Positions 46,853-58,258 of a DNA stretch of 64,000 nucleotides are shown one piece after another; position 1 is the first letter of the stretch; each line of letters starts with the position of its first letter. The notes below the pieces were generated by a model that worked only from the letters and a program-made list of their open reading frames with translations, did not search any database and was not told the DNA's origin. The stretch is from Combretum micranthum (taxonomy: Eukaryota > Streptophyta > Magnoliopsida > Myrtales > Combretaceae): positions 275,062-339,061 of the forward strand of contig JAMXBD010001579.1 in the NCBI GenBank assembly GCA_024138025.1, written 5' to 3'. The position numbers and the translations under genes were made by a program.

Positions 46853-47833
46853 ATCTTTATCACCACTATTATTGTATTCTTGAGATAAAGAGCCAACATT
46901 ATTATCAAAATCAAGAGGTGAATCTTGAAGAACATGTCCTGCAAATCTGCATTTCTCTTCTTTTTATTTCTTTGTACCATTATGGAAAATCCAATCAATT
47001 CAAAACAATTTTCTACCAAATGACCTGTCTTCTTACAAGAAGAACACAACATTCTTCCAGCTGGTTTATTCCTCTTAAATCCCTTTTATCAAAAACTTAA
47101 TCTGTCCTTTAGCCATACAAGCAGAAACTTCATCATTTGTTAAGAACATTCCAGAAATCTGTTTTTTTTTTCAATTTGATGAACCAAATAATAAGCTTTA
47201 CTTATTGTTGGCAAAGGATCCATAGAGAGAATATGACTTCTCACATTTCATAACAATCATTGAGTCCCATAAGAAATTGAATTAGTTGCTTTCTATTGTT
47301 CAATTCATAAATCTTCTAACGAGATTGCACGTACAACTTCTTACAGCATTACAAACACATTCAGGGATGAGAGACAAGCTGTTTTTGCTCATCCCACAAC
47401 CTTTTCAAACGATTAAAATATGTTGTAATATCAGAACATCCTTGTCTAAGATACAATTTCAAATTGATCTGATAAAGCAGAGGAGCATTCATTTGTCCAT
47501 AGCGATCAACAATCTCATCCCATAGTTCTTTCGAAGAACTCGCGAACATAAAACTTTCAGTCAATTCAGTTGAAATAGTAATTAATATCCAACATCGAAT
47601 CATACTATCACAACGATCCATTTCTCCAATTGAATTGCATCATTTTCCGGTTTCATGCAAGTTCCTTCGATAAATCCTAATTTTGATTTAGTTGCTAGAG
47701 CTAGTTTAATCAACCGACTCAATGCCATAAAATTCTTTCCATTAAATTTCATATTTGATTTCAATTCCAAGATTATCCAAAAAAGATAAAAACAATGGAT
47801 CTCCATACATGCGATCAACAGTAGGTTTGCCAT
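46853..47833 (-). pseudogene. Copia-2 gag with CCHC knuckle, interrupted
   Basis: The N-terminus is near 47833 (MKFNGKNFMALSRLIKLALA, KSKLGFIEGT). The UBN2-type gag core is at 47621-47361 (SKELWDEIVDRYGQMNAPLL, TTYFNRLKRLWDEQ). The CX2CX4HX4C zinc knuckle is at about 47046-47005 (C-S-S-C, G-H, N-C). Frames are broken between these parts. Confidence 0.82.
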
Positions 47834-47891
47834 ATCTATCTCTAAAAAAAATCAATCAAGAAGCAATAAGATGAAGATTACTATAATCGTT

Positions 47892-47903
47892 GCTCTGATA
47901 CCA
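47892..47903 (-). other. Primer-binding site of copia-2
   Basis: The minus strand reads TGGTATCAGAGC directly adjoining the 5' LTR, complementary to initiator tRNA-Met. Confidence 0.93.
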
Positions 47904-48132
47904 TGTGAAGAAATCGAAATGATCCAAGAACAGAAATTGGATCAAGAATCATTGATACTCCAGCAGATGTTCTCCTTGTAAAAACATAACAAACATAACA
48001 GAAAATATAACAGAATGAGAGAAAATATTTGTTATATTATTTCTGATGTGGAGTCATATATTTATACATGTACAAAATAGACACGTGAAAGACACTGAAA
48101 GATAAATAAATAAAACTATACTAACTTCTACA
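47904..48132 (-). repeat. 5' LTR of copia-2 (229 bp)
   Basis: This is the right LTR in window orientation, starting TGTGAAGAAATCG and ending ACTTCTACA. It is slightly longer than the 3' LTR because of small indels near its end. Confidence 0.93.
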
Positions 48133-48282
48133 CAAACAAAAGAAAAGCTCTATACGGCCATGATAGATTTGAACACTTTCATAAAGCATGGACTCATTGG
48201 TTCCCCTTTGTCTGTGTTACTTTCAGAAAGCCATCTGAACAGCTTATCATTCGCTGCTTTAGACTATCGAAAACTACATTAA

Positions 48283-48588
48283 CTGACTCGTCACAATCGC
48301 TGTAATTGCAATTCCATTACAGTCTTATTCCTTATGAATAGTTATTACGCCGTTTAGTTCATCCGAATAGCAATTCCATAATGAATTCCTATTAACAAAA
48401 ATAATGAATAGACCATTCTTTATTCAAACCTTATGAGCACCAATTCAATGCTGAACTATCTTTTTTTTCAAAATACCATCATTCAAATAAAAAAATTAAT
48501 AAAGAAAAATCCTATTACAACTCTATTCCATTCCTCTGTAATAGAAATTCCATTACAACCTTATTCATTCAGCGAAGTGAACGAGCCA
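48283..48588. mobile_element. Tourist-like (PIF/Harbinger) MITE, unit 2 only
   Basis: This 306-bp element has imperfect inverted ends (CTGACTCGTCACAATCGCTG and CAGCGAAGTGAACGAGCCA). It is flanked by the 3-bp duplication TAA (48280-48282, 48589-48591), the PIF/Harbinger signature. Unit 1 has the uninterrupted site ACATCAAGGAATG. The interior is rich in ATTCCATTACA words in both orientations. It lies in the leader region of the F-box gene. Confidence 0.8.
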
Positions 48589-48591
48589 TAA

Positions 48592-49436
48592 GGAATGAAC
48601 ACTGAAATTTGCATTAGAGGGAACCTTTTCACCCAGGATCAAAAGAAAGAAGGATGCTATCTCGTAGAGGTCGTGGCAGTTGCAGCGGCAGCTATGATGT
48701 GGGGGGGAAGAGAGAGTGGGAGGCAGGGAGGGAGGGAGAATCTTCAGAGATAGTTGACGGCTTAATTTCAGGGTTTCAGCAGACATTAGTGTCATTGTAA
48801 TGGCTTTAAGACGTAAGAACACAATTTTCCACGTTGACCATCAAGTATATAAATATATATATATATATTTTTTTTTTAATTTTTTAACAATTCGAACGAC
48901 CTCCTACTAAGAGACAAGAGAAGATACCAATAAATGACACTAACATATGTGTATATATACACACATCACATCTATACATCTACAATATATTTATTTTTTA
49001 CTTTTTATTAAAAGTTCCTTGTCTAACAGGAAAGAGTTGGTAACCTATGATTATTGATTTAAAATTACATTTATTGATAAAATAATATATTTTCTTAAAT
49101 AATTACTATAATAAACATGTTTGAAAATATAATAATATATATCTTATTGTTATTTTTCTGTTTTATTTAACTTATCACGTTTGAGTGCACAATATTGGAT
49201 TCTTTAACTTTGTCAACTTTCAACGCGTAATCTCATTTGATTGGCCTATTAATTTAAATGAATGAAATAACTAAATAAAGATAGATCAAATAAACTAATA
49301 AAAATAAGAGTATATTATATAGACATCGTTAAAATCTTTAAAAATTGCACATATATTGTGCTTTTTGAAAAGTCAGCTCCCAATTCTTTCTAAACCCACT
49401 TTTTAGGAGTTTAGGTTAGGACTAAAAATGAGTAGA
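48592..49436. other. F-box gene far leader then AT-rich spacer
   Basis: The 48592-48830 part is the counterpart of the conserved leader at 26146-26340. The remainder is AT-rich with a (TA) run near 48856. No gene was seen. Confidence 0.45.
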
Positions 49437-49961
49437 GTTAAGACTATATAGAGTTAAGTCGATATAGTGTCAAGTTCAAACTCGATTCGAATAAAAAAAA
49501 ATTTAAAACTCAAACTCAATCAAGCTTTAATTTTGAAGCTCTGAATCAACTCGATTAGGATTAGTTATTCTTGTAAAAATTAATTAAATTAAAAATAAGT
49601 TGAAATTTAGGAATAGAATATGGTTTTTAGTTAACTTTATCTTAAAATATAAATAAGGATCATTAATATAAAGGAAAAAAATGGAATGAAAATAGGCTTT
49701 AAAAAGGGGAAAACACAAGTTCTTTATTTTTTTCAATATAAAATAAAAATGTTTGAATAAGCTCGCATGCTACTCGAATCAAAATATTTTAAAACTCAAA
49801 CTTGAACTCAATAGCCATTTGAGTAACTCAAGCTCAATCTTGAGTAACTCGAGCTCGAGCTTGACTCAAATGTAGCTGAGTCAAATTTAAGCTATCGCCG
49901 AGTTGAATTTGAGTAGATAACAAGTAAACTCACAAGTAAGCTTAACTTATTTACAACCCTA
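49437..49961. mobile_element. MITE candidate, unit 2 copy
   Basis: This is the counterpart of 26882-27402: TAGGACTAAAAATGAG at the left end and TTATTTACAACCCTA at the right, with a GAGCTCGAGCTTG-rich interior. It was present before the duplication. Confidence 0.5.
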
Positions 49962-51571
49962 GTTTATGTGCTAACTTTTTAAAAATTAAGGGTATCCATA
50001 TAGTTTATCATAAATAAGAAATCTAGATTTTAGGAAGTGTAGGTGTTGACTTTTTAAGAATTATAGGTTGTATAATTTTAAAAAAAGTTGGTGGTGCAAG
50101 TGTAATTTATTATAGAAAAATTATCTAGAAAATAAGGAAATTGCAGGAAAAGGAAAACGAAAAAAAGATGAAATAAGAAATTGATTACAAATCAAAATAT
50201 CAAAACTTCAATGGAAAAGATTAAGCATGAAGTTAATAATAATTTTAATAATCTAAATCTATCAATGATGTGTTTCTAACCCATTCTCTCACTAATAAAT
50301 GCTCTCTCTCTCTCTCTCTCTCTCTCTCTGGATTTGCTTTGTCTAGTTGAAATCTAAGTATTATGTGTGTAAATGTGATTTGGATTTTTTACATGGAAAA
50401 TAAATTGATTTTGGTTTATTTTTAAAGTTCATTTAAGGTATTAAAGTTTGGATTAATTTTCAATTAAGTTTACTTTGTTTTTGTTAATGGTGAAATATTA
50501 ATGCCTTATTTAACTCACTTTGCAAACATTAATACCTCTTTTTAATTATGTGAAATGTTGATATGTTAAATGAATTAATCTCCAAACTTGATTTCTTTTT
50601 ATAACCATCTAAAACGTTGATACCTTAAATGAACTTACTATAAAATATTGACACCTTTCTAGGTAATTTACTCTAAATTTAATCAACATGTCTATCATTA
50701 TATTGAAGATGGAATCCTGGATGAGACCTTAAAGAGATGATAAAAATAAGTCGCAATCTTTCTGGTGTGGAGTTAGTGATGTGTAAGGGAAAATTCCATT
50801 GTTTTATCACATTTTTTAGCAAGACCAATGTCGTCAGTTATTTAATGACTTAGATTCATAACTAACTGTAATTACACTACTAAAATACTTAATATATTAA
50901 TTATTTTAATGGTCAAATAATTGATTGAATAGTTTGTTACCAGTATCGTAGAAGTTCTTGCATTATCGGTCTAGTGGCAAAGTGCATCTTATTGGGTGTT
51001 TTGCATCTAAAGGAGAGAGAAAAAGATTATAGGAGTTATATAAGTGGAATCTAAAAATCAAAACTATAAAACAAATGGTGGATGATAGAAGATGGAAGGG
51101 AGGTGTGGCCATAGATGTTAAGCTTTGTTGGGGCATTTAGAGTTTAAAAATAAATTATTTTTCTAGTTATTTTTTGTTTTTATTGTTAAGCTTTGTTAAG
51201 TTAAGAAAATGAACGATAAGAAAAATATAGTAGCAACCTTCTATACCTAGATTGAATAACCTTATGCAAAACTTGATTTAAGTTATTAATATTCAAAAGC
51301 AAAAATTCTTGGAAAAACTCTGATTATTTTGCTAATGAATCTATGGCTATAATTGCTTCTTTGTTTATATGATTTAATAGAACTACAAACTTCAAAATTT
51401 GCTCAAAGTGAAATTAACTTGGTGAGCAAGCCCTAAAAATAAGAACTATTTTGTAACCAATGACAACAATTTGAGAATTTAATTTTACTTCTAGCTCAAT
51501 TACGCATTTCTTGCTTAGCTCTTTTATCAAATTAGATAGCTAATAACTACACTTTATTTTTACTAATATTC
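49962..51571. other. AT-rich spacer with (CT)14 microsatellite
   Basis: It aligns with 27403-28994, and the CT run is at 50302-50329. No gene was seen. Confidence 0.6.
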
Positions 51572-51935
51572 TGTAATACTCCTCAAATATAGATGGTGGA
51601 ATTCTAATAGCAGAGGCGCCTTTTCGGTGTAATGGCTTGGAGTTTGTCAGAACTCCAAAGTTAAGCATGCTCTGGGCAAAGCAATCCCAGGATGGGTGAC
51701 CCCTAGGAAGCACTGATACCAAAAGGACAAAACCGTGCTATGTGTGTGACCAAAGAGGACAATACCTCGGTGGATAAAGTTCTGAGTCGTTACACAGTGC
51801 CCCGTGTCCTGGTTGTGCCTGGGGGTGCCTTAGGAGGACTAGTGTACCTGGCATCATGATTCCTACCTAGGGTGACTTAAGGGCTTAAGAGTGCTTTCTC
51901 CACTGTGGTGGAGCCTGAGGTGGCAGGTCGTGACA
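51572..51935 (+). mobile_element. 5S-rRNA-derived solo LTR (Cassandra-like TRIM), unit 2, uninterrupted
   Basis: The 364-bp sequence starts TGTAATACTCC and ends GGTCGTGACA. It has the 5S-type A-box AGTTAAGCATGCT at 51659-51671 and C-box GGATGGGTGACC at 51690-51701, here identical to the usual 5S C-box wording. It contains the empty AATAC site (51761-51765) used by the GC-rich array in unit 1. Only one LTR is present and the target duplication is unclear. Confidence 0.78.
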
Positions 51936-54376
51936 CTTTCCTTTCAAATTCAAAACTTTTGGTCAAAAAATCTGTTTAATGTTGTTCTAAGCCCAACAAT
52001 TAGTATCCCTTAAATCATTTTGCTCTATGGCTTCCTGTAGAGATGGAGGAGGAATTGTAATAGTACATAAAATATCTCACCTCACATTAACGATACCACT
52101 AATCATTTCCACTATTGTATGGTTTTTAGTTAAATCTCTAGCATCCAGAATTCTAATTCAAATAATTGAAGATGAAGAGGAGCTTCTCCATGAAGAATGA
52201 TATTGCTACTTGCCTCCCATATTTACTTGCCATATGAGCTAAAAACAAAGAACTTCTTCATCAAAACCTCCATCGTATTATATAGTCAATGGCTCCATAT
52301 AAATTGGTTAAATATGGCTTCAACCATCGAAATGACCTCTTTATGAGAATATATAGCATGAATTAATTAATCACACTGACTACATATCATAAACTTAATC
52401 GAGACCAATCTAGTAGATGGTGTTTAAAAAGTGATAATTCCAAACATGAATTGGTTGAATATGGCTTCAACCATCGAAATGACCTTTTTACAAGAATGAA
52501 TAGCACAAAGCAATTAATCACACTGACCACATAGCACAAACTTAATCAACACCAATCTAGTAGGTGGTGTTTAAAAAGTGATAATTCCAATCATGAAGAT
52601 GGTAGAGAGTTTCGCTATTGGTTCATTCTACCCTCAAATGAAGGCCTACAAACATAGAGTATATGTAAAGCCATGTCGACATAAAGGATAGTAATAATCT
52701 TCTAAAATTCAATAATGCAATAAAAAACTTGTACTTTTTTAGATTGGGATATCTTTTGAGATAACAAAACCGTTGGTCTTTGTTAAAATTTTCACCAAAA
52801 ACTTTGTGATATGTCATGCTCCAAATCTAAGATTATGATCACACTACCATGTACCCATATCGCAATACAAATATACGAAGGTTCATAACATACTAAAAAA
52901 CCACAAAATGCCAAATCATATTGAGTCCTCTAGACCTCACAACATTGTCTTTTGCTAACAAAATTCACTCATAATTATATATCCTAATAAATTCAATTGC
53001 ATAATTTTATATTTAAACTACCTATAGAGTCAATCTTTTTTATTATGCTATCACTAATTCGTTTACATGTTTAGTCATCGCAACAGAGATTCCTTTATTT
53101 GTAACACATGAAGAACATATCTTTATATAGTGCATCTCACACTACATGTGATTTTAAAGAAGTAACATTAAAGTATGAATAACAGATGACTAAAAGCAGA
53201 AGATAGGGAAGAGGAGAAGAAAATCTTAGGGATCTCTAATGCACGTATGATCGAAGGAAGAGTTATAAAACATCAACCCCACAATTCCTAAAAGAAGGCA
53301 AGTCACATGCATACGGTGCATCTGACACTACACGTGATTTTAAAGAAGTAATATGAAAGTATAAATAAGGGATAACTAAAAGTGGTAAACAGGGAGGAAG
53401 AGAAGGCAATCTTAGGGATCTCTAATGCATGTGTGAATTGTGATTGGAGAGAGAATTATACAGCATCAACCCCATAATTTCTCAAAAAAGTCAAGGTTTT
53501 TATCATTCCAAGTTTTGTTTGATATTTTGAGGTTACAAACTGACAACATAACAACTTTCTACCAATGTTTGAATTGTGTCAAATAAGGAGAACCCTTGAA
53601 GTACTCATAGAGTTTAATTGTTTAACCGTTAACAATGTCTTTCAAACGATATAAAAAATTAATAATTAAAGTGATGTCTTGAATTAACAATGTTGCAAAC
53701 CTTGCTATGAAGAGTTGTTAATTTTGGATTTTAGACTTAATTTTTAAGAAAATTCTATGATCCCCTAATTAATTTTGATGAAACTGATCCTATTATCATC
53801 CAATGGCTTACACTATATCCAATTATGAATCACTAAAAAAGTTTCTATTCCAATTACTATTTTAATAATTAGATAGTTGAGTGAATGATTTCCTAGCTCA
53901 ATAAAGTTTTGAGTGCATTTTGAATACCTTTCCTATTAATGCTGTATGCTCGTGCGGCACAATGCCGTGGAGTTATTTCAACGCCCCAATTCTTTTGACC
54001 ATGCCAACTAATACTAATACTATTATTATCTTTGTGACTGGGCTTTTATTGCGGCATTAAAATAGGGCTCGACCCACTGATGGCGGCACCTTCACTGGAA
54101 TTATTGAAACTTAGCTTTATGGACCGGGCTTGCAGGAATTGTAAAAATGTGTACCCTTTATGCTTCTCTGTGCACTTCTCTTCGTCTTTTTCCCTTCATT
54201 GTAGCTTCCCTACAAACCGTAGATAACAACTAACAAGTAAGGTCTATCTTGTCCAGTGCTTGTCACTGTCTCAGCCGAGTTACACCTATAAGCGTCCATG
54301 TTACTGTGACAGGTGGCCGTAATTGCATTCCTAAAGACCGTAGTCAGGAATTCATAAACAGACTATTAACTCTTGT
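51936..54376. other. AT-rich spacer, no gene
   Basis: It is the counterpart of 31153-33581. It includes the 147-bp tandem pair at 52304-52597 and the empty hAT site ACTCTTGT at 54369-54376. No supported ORF. Confidence 0.5.
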
Positions 54377-56905
54377 CGCCTCCCATGACATAGATCACAG
54401 GAAGCAAAAGAACATGGAGCTTGCTTGCTCATGCAAGATCATTTTCATTAACTGGATAAAATACTTAGAATGGCATTCTATAGTGATTTGAAAAAACAAT
54501 AGTTTTTGGAAAAGTCGATGCCTTATGATAGGCAATCAAACAGAAATTGTCAGCTAATGCTGTGGAACTCGCATGTAAGTATAATATCTCCAATTTTCGG
54601 GAGGATTTATTTCTGTTCCTGGAAACGAAACACACACGGAACACTACGAATTCAAACATGAACCCATGTTGTCTTATGTGATCTAAGGTACAAGTCCAAC
54701 AGAGTTCAGTGATATAGAAAGTAAAGATATTGACATGCACTGATAATATTTAGTGATTGAGAGTAAAAATAGTCCCCAAACAACAAGGTCCTACGGAAAG
54801 AGATCAACCAGCAGAATGAACAAAAGTAGGCCAATCAGATCGATGTGGCCAACTGCCCATCATATGCACACCACTCGTACAGGCGCTCCAAGCAAATGGG
54901 CGCACTTCTTAAGCTAAACCATGATTTTAAGAGATGCTCAATAAGCTTCAAACTATCTAATGAGCTCCTTGAAAGAAAATGTAACTTCTAAATCAAGGAA
55001 TCCCTTGCTGATTGAGTGACTACCACCTTAAACCTAGTAAAAGAAAGTTTCTGCTTCACAAGGTCCAATATAAGCAATAGATCAGAAAGCAATTCACGAT
55101 GTCAACCATATGCTACAACTCAGTATCACAGCATTCATCAAACTGGTTGTAAAAGCAAGATAAAACACCATAGGAAATTGACACAGAACGGGTTGCGTAA
55201 ATCTTGTTCAATAGATAAAAACCACAATTAGAATAAAAATACCTTGCTGCCTCATGTGTTAAGATAATGGAAAAACAAAGTAAATGCAAATATATGCATG
55301 AAAATTCTCTTCATAAATTGAAAAATGGTTCCTTTCAGCTAAAAGGAAAAGATGCATCCAACACAGATAAATCCTTCACTCTTTACTTTATTGCACAGAC
55401 CATGGCACAATAACTTCAGCTGGATTTGTTTTATGCAAGGTATTTCAAACCCTAATCAATATTTGTTATCAGCAAATTTAGAGCTGTCAAATATTGTCAC
55501 ATTATTCTTAAGAGATTGCAGTTACTTGTAGCCTCTGTAACAGCATTTGGTGGTGAAAGGAAAAAAGAGCAGCAGATGGCCAATGGTGGCAACTATCATG
55601 GAAAATATGTGAAAAATTCAAAAAAAAAAATCGTTAAAACAACAACAACCCAAAAAAAACCTCTATTGGTTTTTCTTGATGCATGTTGGTCATCACTACA
55701 GAAATCAGATCACAAAAAGCATTTCCATTTACTGCTAAAAACAACTACTCGCTGCAACCTTTTGATATTATAATGATAATATTATATGTTGTAAAAAAAT
55801 GAAGATTGCAAATGTCAAAAGCAGTTTGGAAAACTTTTCTATGAAACAAAAGCCACAAAGGAGCCACAGGTACGTGTTAAACTAAACACAGTGTATTCTT
55901 AGCTTCAATTGAAAAAACTAGCCTTAAACAGAAGAAGGTGTTACGACAAACCAAAAATGATACAAGAGAGAGCACACGCTATTGAACTTCAGTTAAGTTG
56001 AACAGCTTCACATGTATATACCAAAAAGTTGAAAAATGCCACCTCCAAATACATTGGTTCGCTCTAAAAAAACAATTAAGTGGAGCACACAGAGGTTACT
56101 ATCAAGGGAACTTACTGTCAATTATTTAGTGAAGTAGAAGCAAGGCATTCCATTATCACCAAACCAAATCACAAATTGGAATAAGCAGTTTTCATATTTT
56201 ATGCTTGAACTACCAGGAGCTGCCAGGCAAGATAGCAATAGCACTCAAAGAGGCCAAAAGTACGGAGCTCAATAAACTTTTACACATCATGTATCTGATC
56301 AAACAGTTGCCAACTCTAACATGTCCTCAAATTTGGGACCAGGTCATGGAACATGAGATTAAAAAAAGGGATCCAAACATAGTAAAACACAAAGAAAACA
56401 GTGGACTGTGAACACTGTACCCTGCTAGTTCCTCTTTTCATTCATCCCCCCACCCCCTTCACGATAGTTTTATAAAGATGTTATGCCAGGGGACATGACC
56501 AAATGCCGTACATGCATTTCCTAACAATCTTAAATGAAAACAACAAAGCCCAGATATATGTTTATCACACTCTAGGAGAACTTTCACGAATCAGTCAACA
56601 AATTTTTCCATTTTTGAGATTGTTCTGAGTAATGAAAATTGAGAATAGGACTGTTGAAATCACAAATTAGCTATTAGAATCGAAATGCTGACTTATAATG
56701 TGTCCAACACTCACAAATTAGCAATTTACCCAAAGTATCGCACTAGGGCATAATGAACAAGAAGTCAACTCCCAAATTAAAGCTAAAGATGTTATTTTAA
56801 TGTTGCAGCGTTGTAATCACGGCATTAAAACGGAGGTGAAGCAGGTGAATCACAAAACACCAAACGCGGCAGAGTCAAATTCTAACTTCATGATATGGTT
56901 AATCC
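54377..56905. other. Right spacer of unit 2, including about 0.9 kb lost from unit 1
   Basis: It aligns with 34610-36235. The 55197-56098 part has no match in unit 1. It lacks inverted ends, and its borders share GGTT, so a deletion in unit 1 is likelier than an insertion here. No gene was recognised; a small plus-strand ORF at 55516-55773 is Lys/Thr-rich and unsupported. Confidence 0.5.
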
Positions 56906-57171
56906 GTGAACGATTATTTTAGAAGATTATATGCTCGAGATAGCAGGCATAGTAATGATCACCCACTATGATAAGAGCAGATAAATTCATAACAAATAAG
57001 CAAACAGACAAAGCTAGATTAAACCCATCACACGAACATGATTAAATAATAGTTTATAGTTAAACAGCTAACTCATAATCCAAAATCCATGTCATAAACA
57101 CAGTAAAAAGGAAAACCCTAATTCCATACTAAAGGGAAGATGGATAGAGAGAGGGAGAATTTTATAAATAT
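56906..57171. other. 3' flank of TOM7, single-copy
   Basis: This is the first DNA right of the duplication and matches nothing in unit 1. It probably contains the TOM7 3' UTR (minus strand). Confidence 0.5.
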
Positions 57172-57408
57172 TCAGACAGGAGTGAGGAGCTGAGAGAAAT
57201 GGGGCTTGGGCTCGGAATTCATGCCGACGATGATGATGAGAGGAATGAAGCCATAGTGAGTTACGACCTTAGCTTTCTTTATAGCCCAAGTACTCCAGAC
57301 CTTGACCGATCGTGCGATCGACGTTTCTTCCTCCGCTAAAGCTTTCCCACCGCCCTTTCCTCTTCCTCCTCCTCCGCCGCCGCTCTTCAGAGAAACCCTC
57401 GTTGCCAT
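57172..57408 (-). CDS. TOM7: Mitochondrial import receptor subunit TOM7
   Basis: This 78-residue, single-exon frame starts at 57408 ([15 protein letters not shown]) and ends at the TGA at 57172. The upstream in-frame extension to 57543 is Lys-rich low complexity, so the internal ATG matching the family start is preferred. The N-terminal Gly/Lys-rich tail faces the cytosol. The conserved block [19 protein letters not shown] and [12 protein letters not shown] holds the single transmembrane segment in the outer mitochondrial membrane. TOM7 is a small subunit of the TOM complex that modulates its assembly. Its length fits plant TOM7 (about 75 residues). The gene is intact and single-copy here, with its 3' side about 270 bases from the duplication border. 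Confidence 0.93.
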   Translation of the reverse strand: MATRVSLKSGGGGGGRGKGGGKALAEEETSIARSVKVWSTWAIKKAKVVTHYGFIPLIIIVGMNSEPKPHFSQLLTPV

Positions 57409-57785
57409 GGCTGTCCTTGATTTTCCTTTTCCTTTTTTCTTCCTCTTTTTTTTTTTAAATATTTTTTCTTTGCTGTAAATGGGAGTCGAGAGATATTTGT
57501 AGGAAGATACGGCGGCTTGCACTCTCCTTTCTTCCAAGCACACCTTAAAATTTTCGTGTATACAGACACACGTAAACGCACACGTATATATGTCTCTTTT
57601 ATCCTTATTTCACATTGAATTTTATTTTTAGCATATTCAATCAATTCAAGATGTTGGCCAAAAAAAAAAATCAATTTATGATTTCTTTTATTTTCTATTC
57701 TCCAATCATTTCCATTTTAGATCCTAAGCTATAAAAAGAAAAAAAAAATGTTTAAATATGGTTTAAACTCTTTCTCTATATCCTG
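57409..57785 (-). promoter_or_regulatory. TOM7 5' leader and promoter region
   Basis: Directly upstream of the minus-strand ATG is a purine-rich leader with an A-run (about 57445-57455). Further upstream the DNA is AT-rich. No unambiguous TATA box was chosen. Confidence 0.35.
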
Positions 57786-58258
57786 GGGATAAGTGGAGTT
57801 GTCTACAAGTTATGCGAGGTTGATTGGTTTGGAGCTTGGCTCAAACATGATTAGTACATGAGTCGAACTTTAACTCAACCTTGTAAGTTACCTCATGAAT
57901 ATACTCATTTAGGTGTGTGAATAGGCTCATTTTCATGAATGAGCTCGTTAATAGAATTTGTATTTAATATATATGTTTCTATATTTTGTGATTCTTATAT
58001 ATGATTTTTAGGTTCGAAAAAAATAGACAACGAGTCATTTAAATTAGTTGAGCTTGAGCTTAAATTTCAAGCTAGATAAAAGTTTGGTAAACTCAATAAA
58101 AAGCTTGGCTCAGCTCAAACTCAATTTATAAACAAGTCGAGCCCAAACATAAATTTCAAACAAATTTGATTCTTACTTAAATTCAATATCTTTTGAATGA
58201 ATCAAGTCCAAGTCTTTAAAAGTTTAGCTCTGCTAAACTTGTTTGCAGCACTTATCCC
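57786..58258. mobile_element. MITE candidate (about 470 bp)
   Basis: The ends GGGATAAGTGGAGTTG and TTTGCAGCACTTATCCC are inverted over GGGATAAGTG. The interior is rich in GAGCTTGGCTCAA/TTGAGCTCAAGC-like words typical of plant hAT-type MITEs. The target duplication is not clear. Confidence 0.55.

Larger units (their letters stand above)
43270..48132 (-). mobile_element. Full-length Ty1-copia element, minus strand, unit 2 only
   Basis: Direct LTRs lie at 43270-43490 and 47904-48132, both starting TGTGAAGAAATCG and ending CTTCTACA. The perfect 5-bp target duplication CAAAC is at 43265-43269 and 48133-48137. Unit 1 has a single CAAAC at 26000-26004 in the same context (CTCCAAACAAAAG). On the minus strand the order is PBS, gag, zinc knuckle, protease, integrase, RT, RNase H, PPT. 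The LTRs differ by about five substitutions and several small indels, so the insertion is fairly young. All coding frames are nevertheless broken. It splits the F-box gene's 5' leader from its start codon. Confidence 0.96.
36236..56905 (+). repeat. Tandem segmental duplication, unit 2
   Basis: It starts ACTGCAACAAAATTAG directly after unit 1 and ends GATATGGTTAATCC at 56905, where homology with unit 1 stops. It retains the ancestral dioxygenase promoter region that unit 1 lost to the MULE, and about 0.9 kb near 55197-56098 missing from unit 1. It gained a copia element and a Tourist-like MITE. The left 36236-36700 part matches 12788-13219. The 36705-36958 part is unique to this unit. Confidence 0.93.

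Noticed and set aside
54465..54740. Minus-strand ORF shared by both units (MHVNIFTFYITELCWTC)
   Set aside because: Length and frame differ between units at its 3' end, there is no family resemblance, and conservation is explained by recent duplication.
55197..56098. A unit 2-specific transposon insertion
   Set aside because: There are no inverted ends, LTRs or target duplication. The borders share GGTT, so a deletion in unit 1 is more likely.
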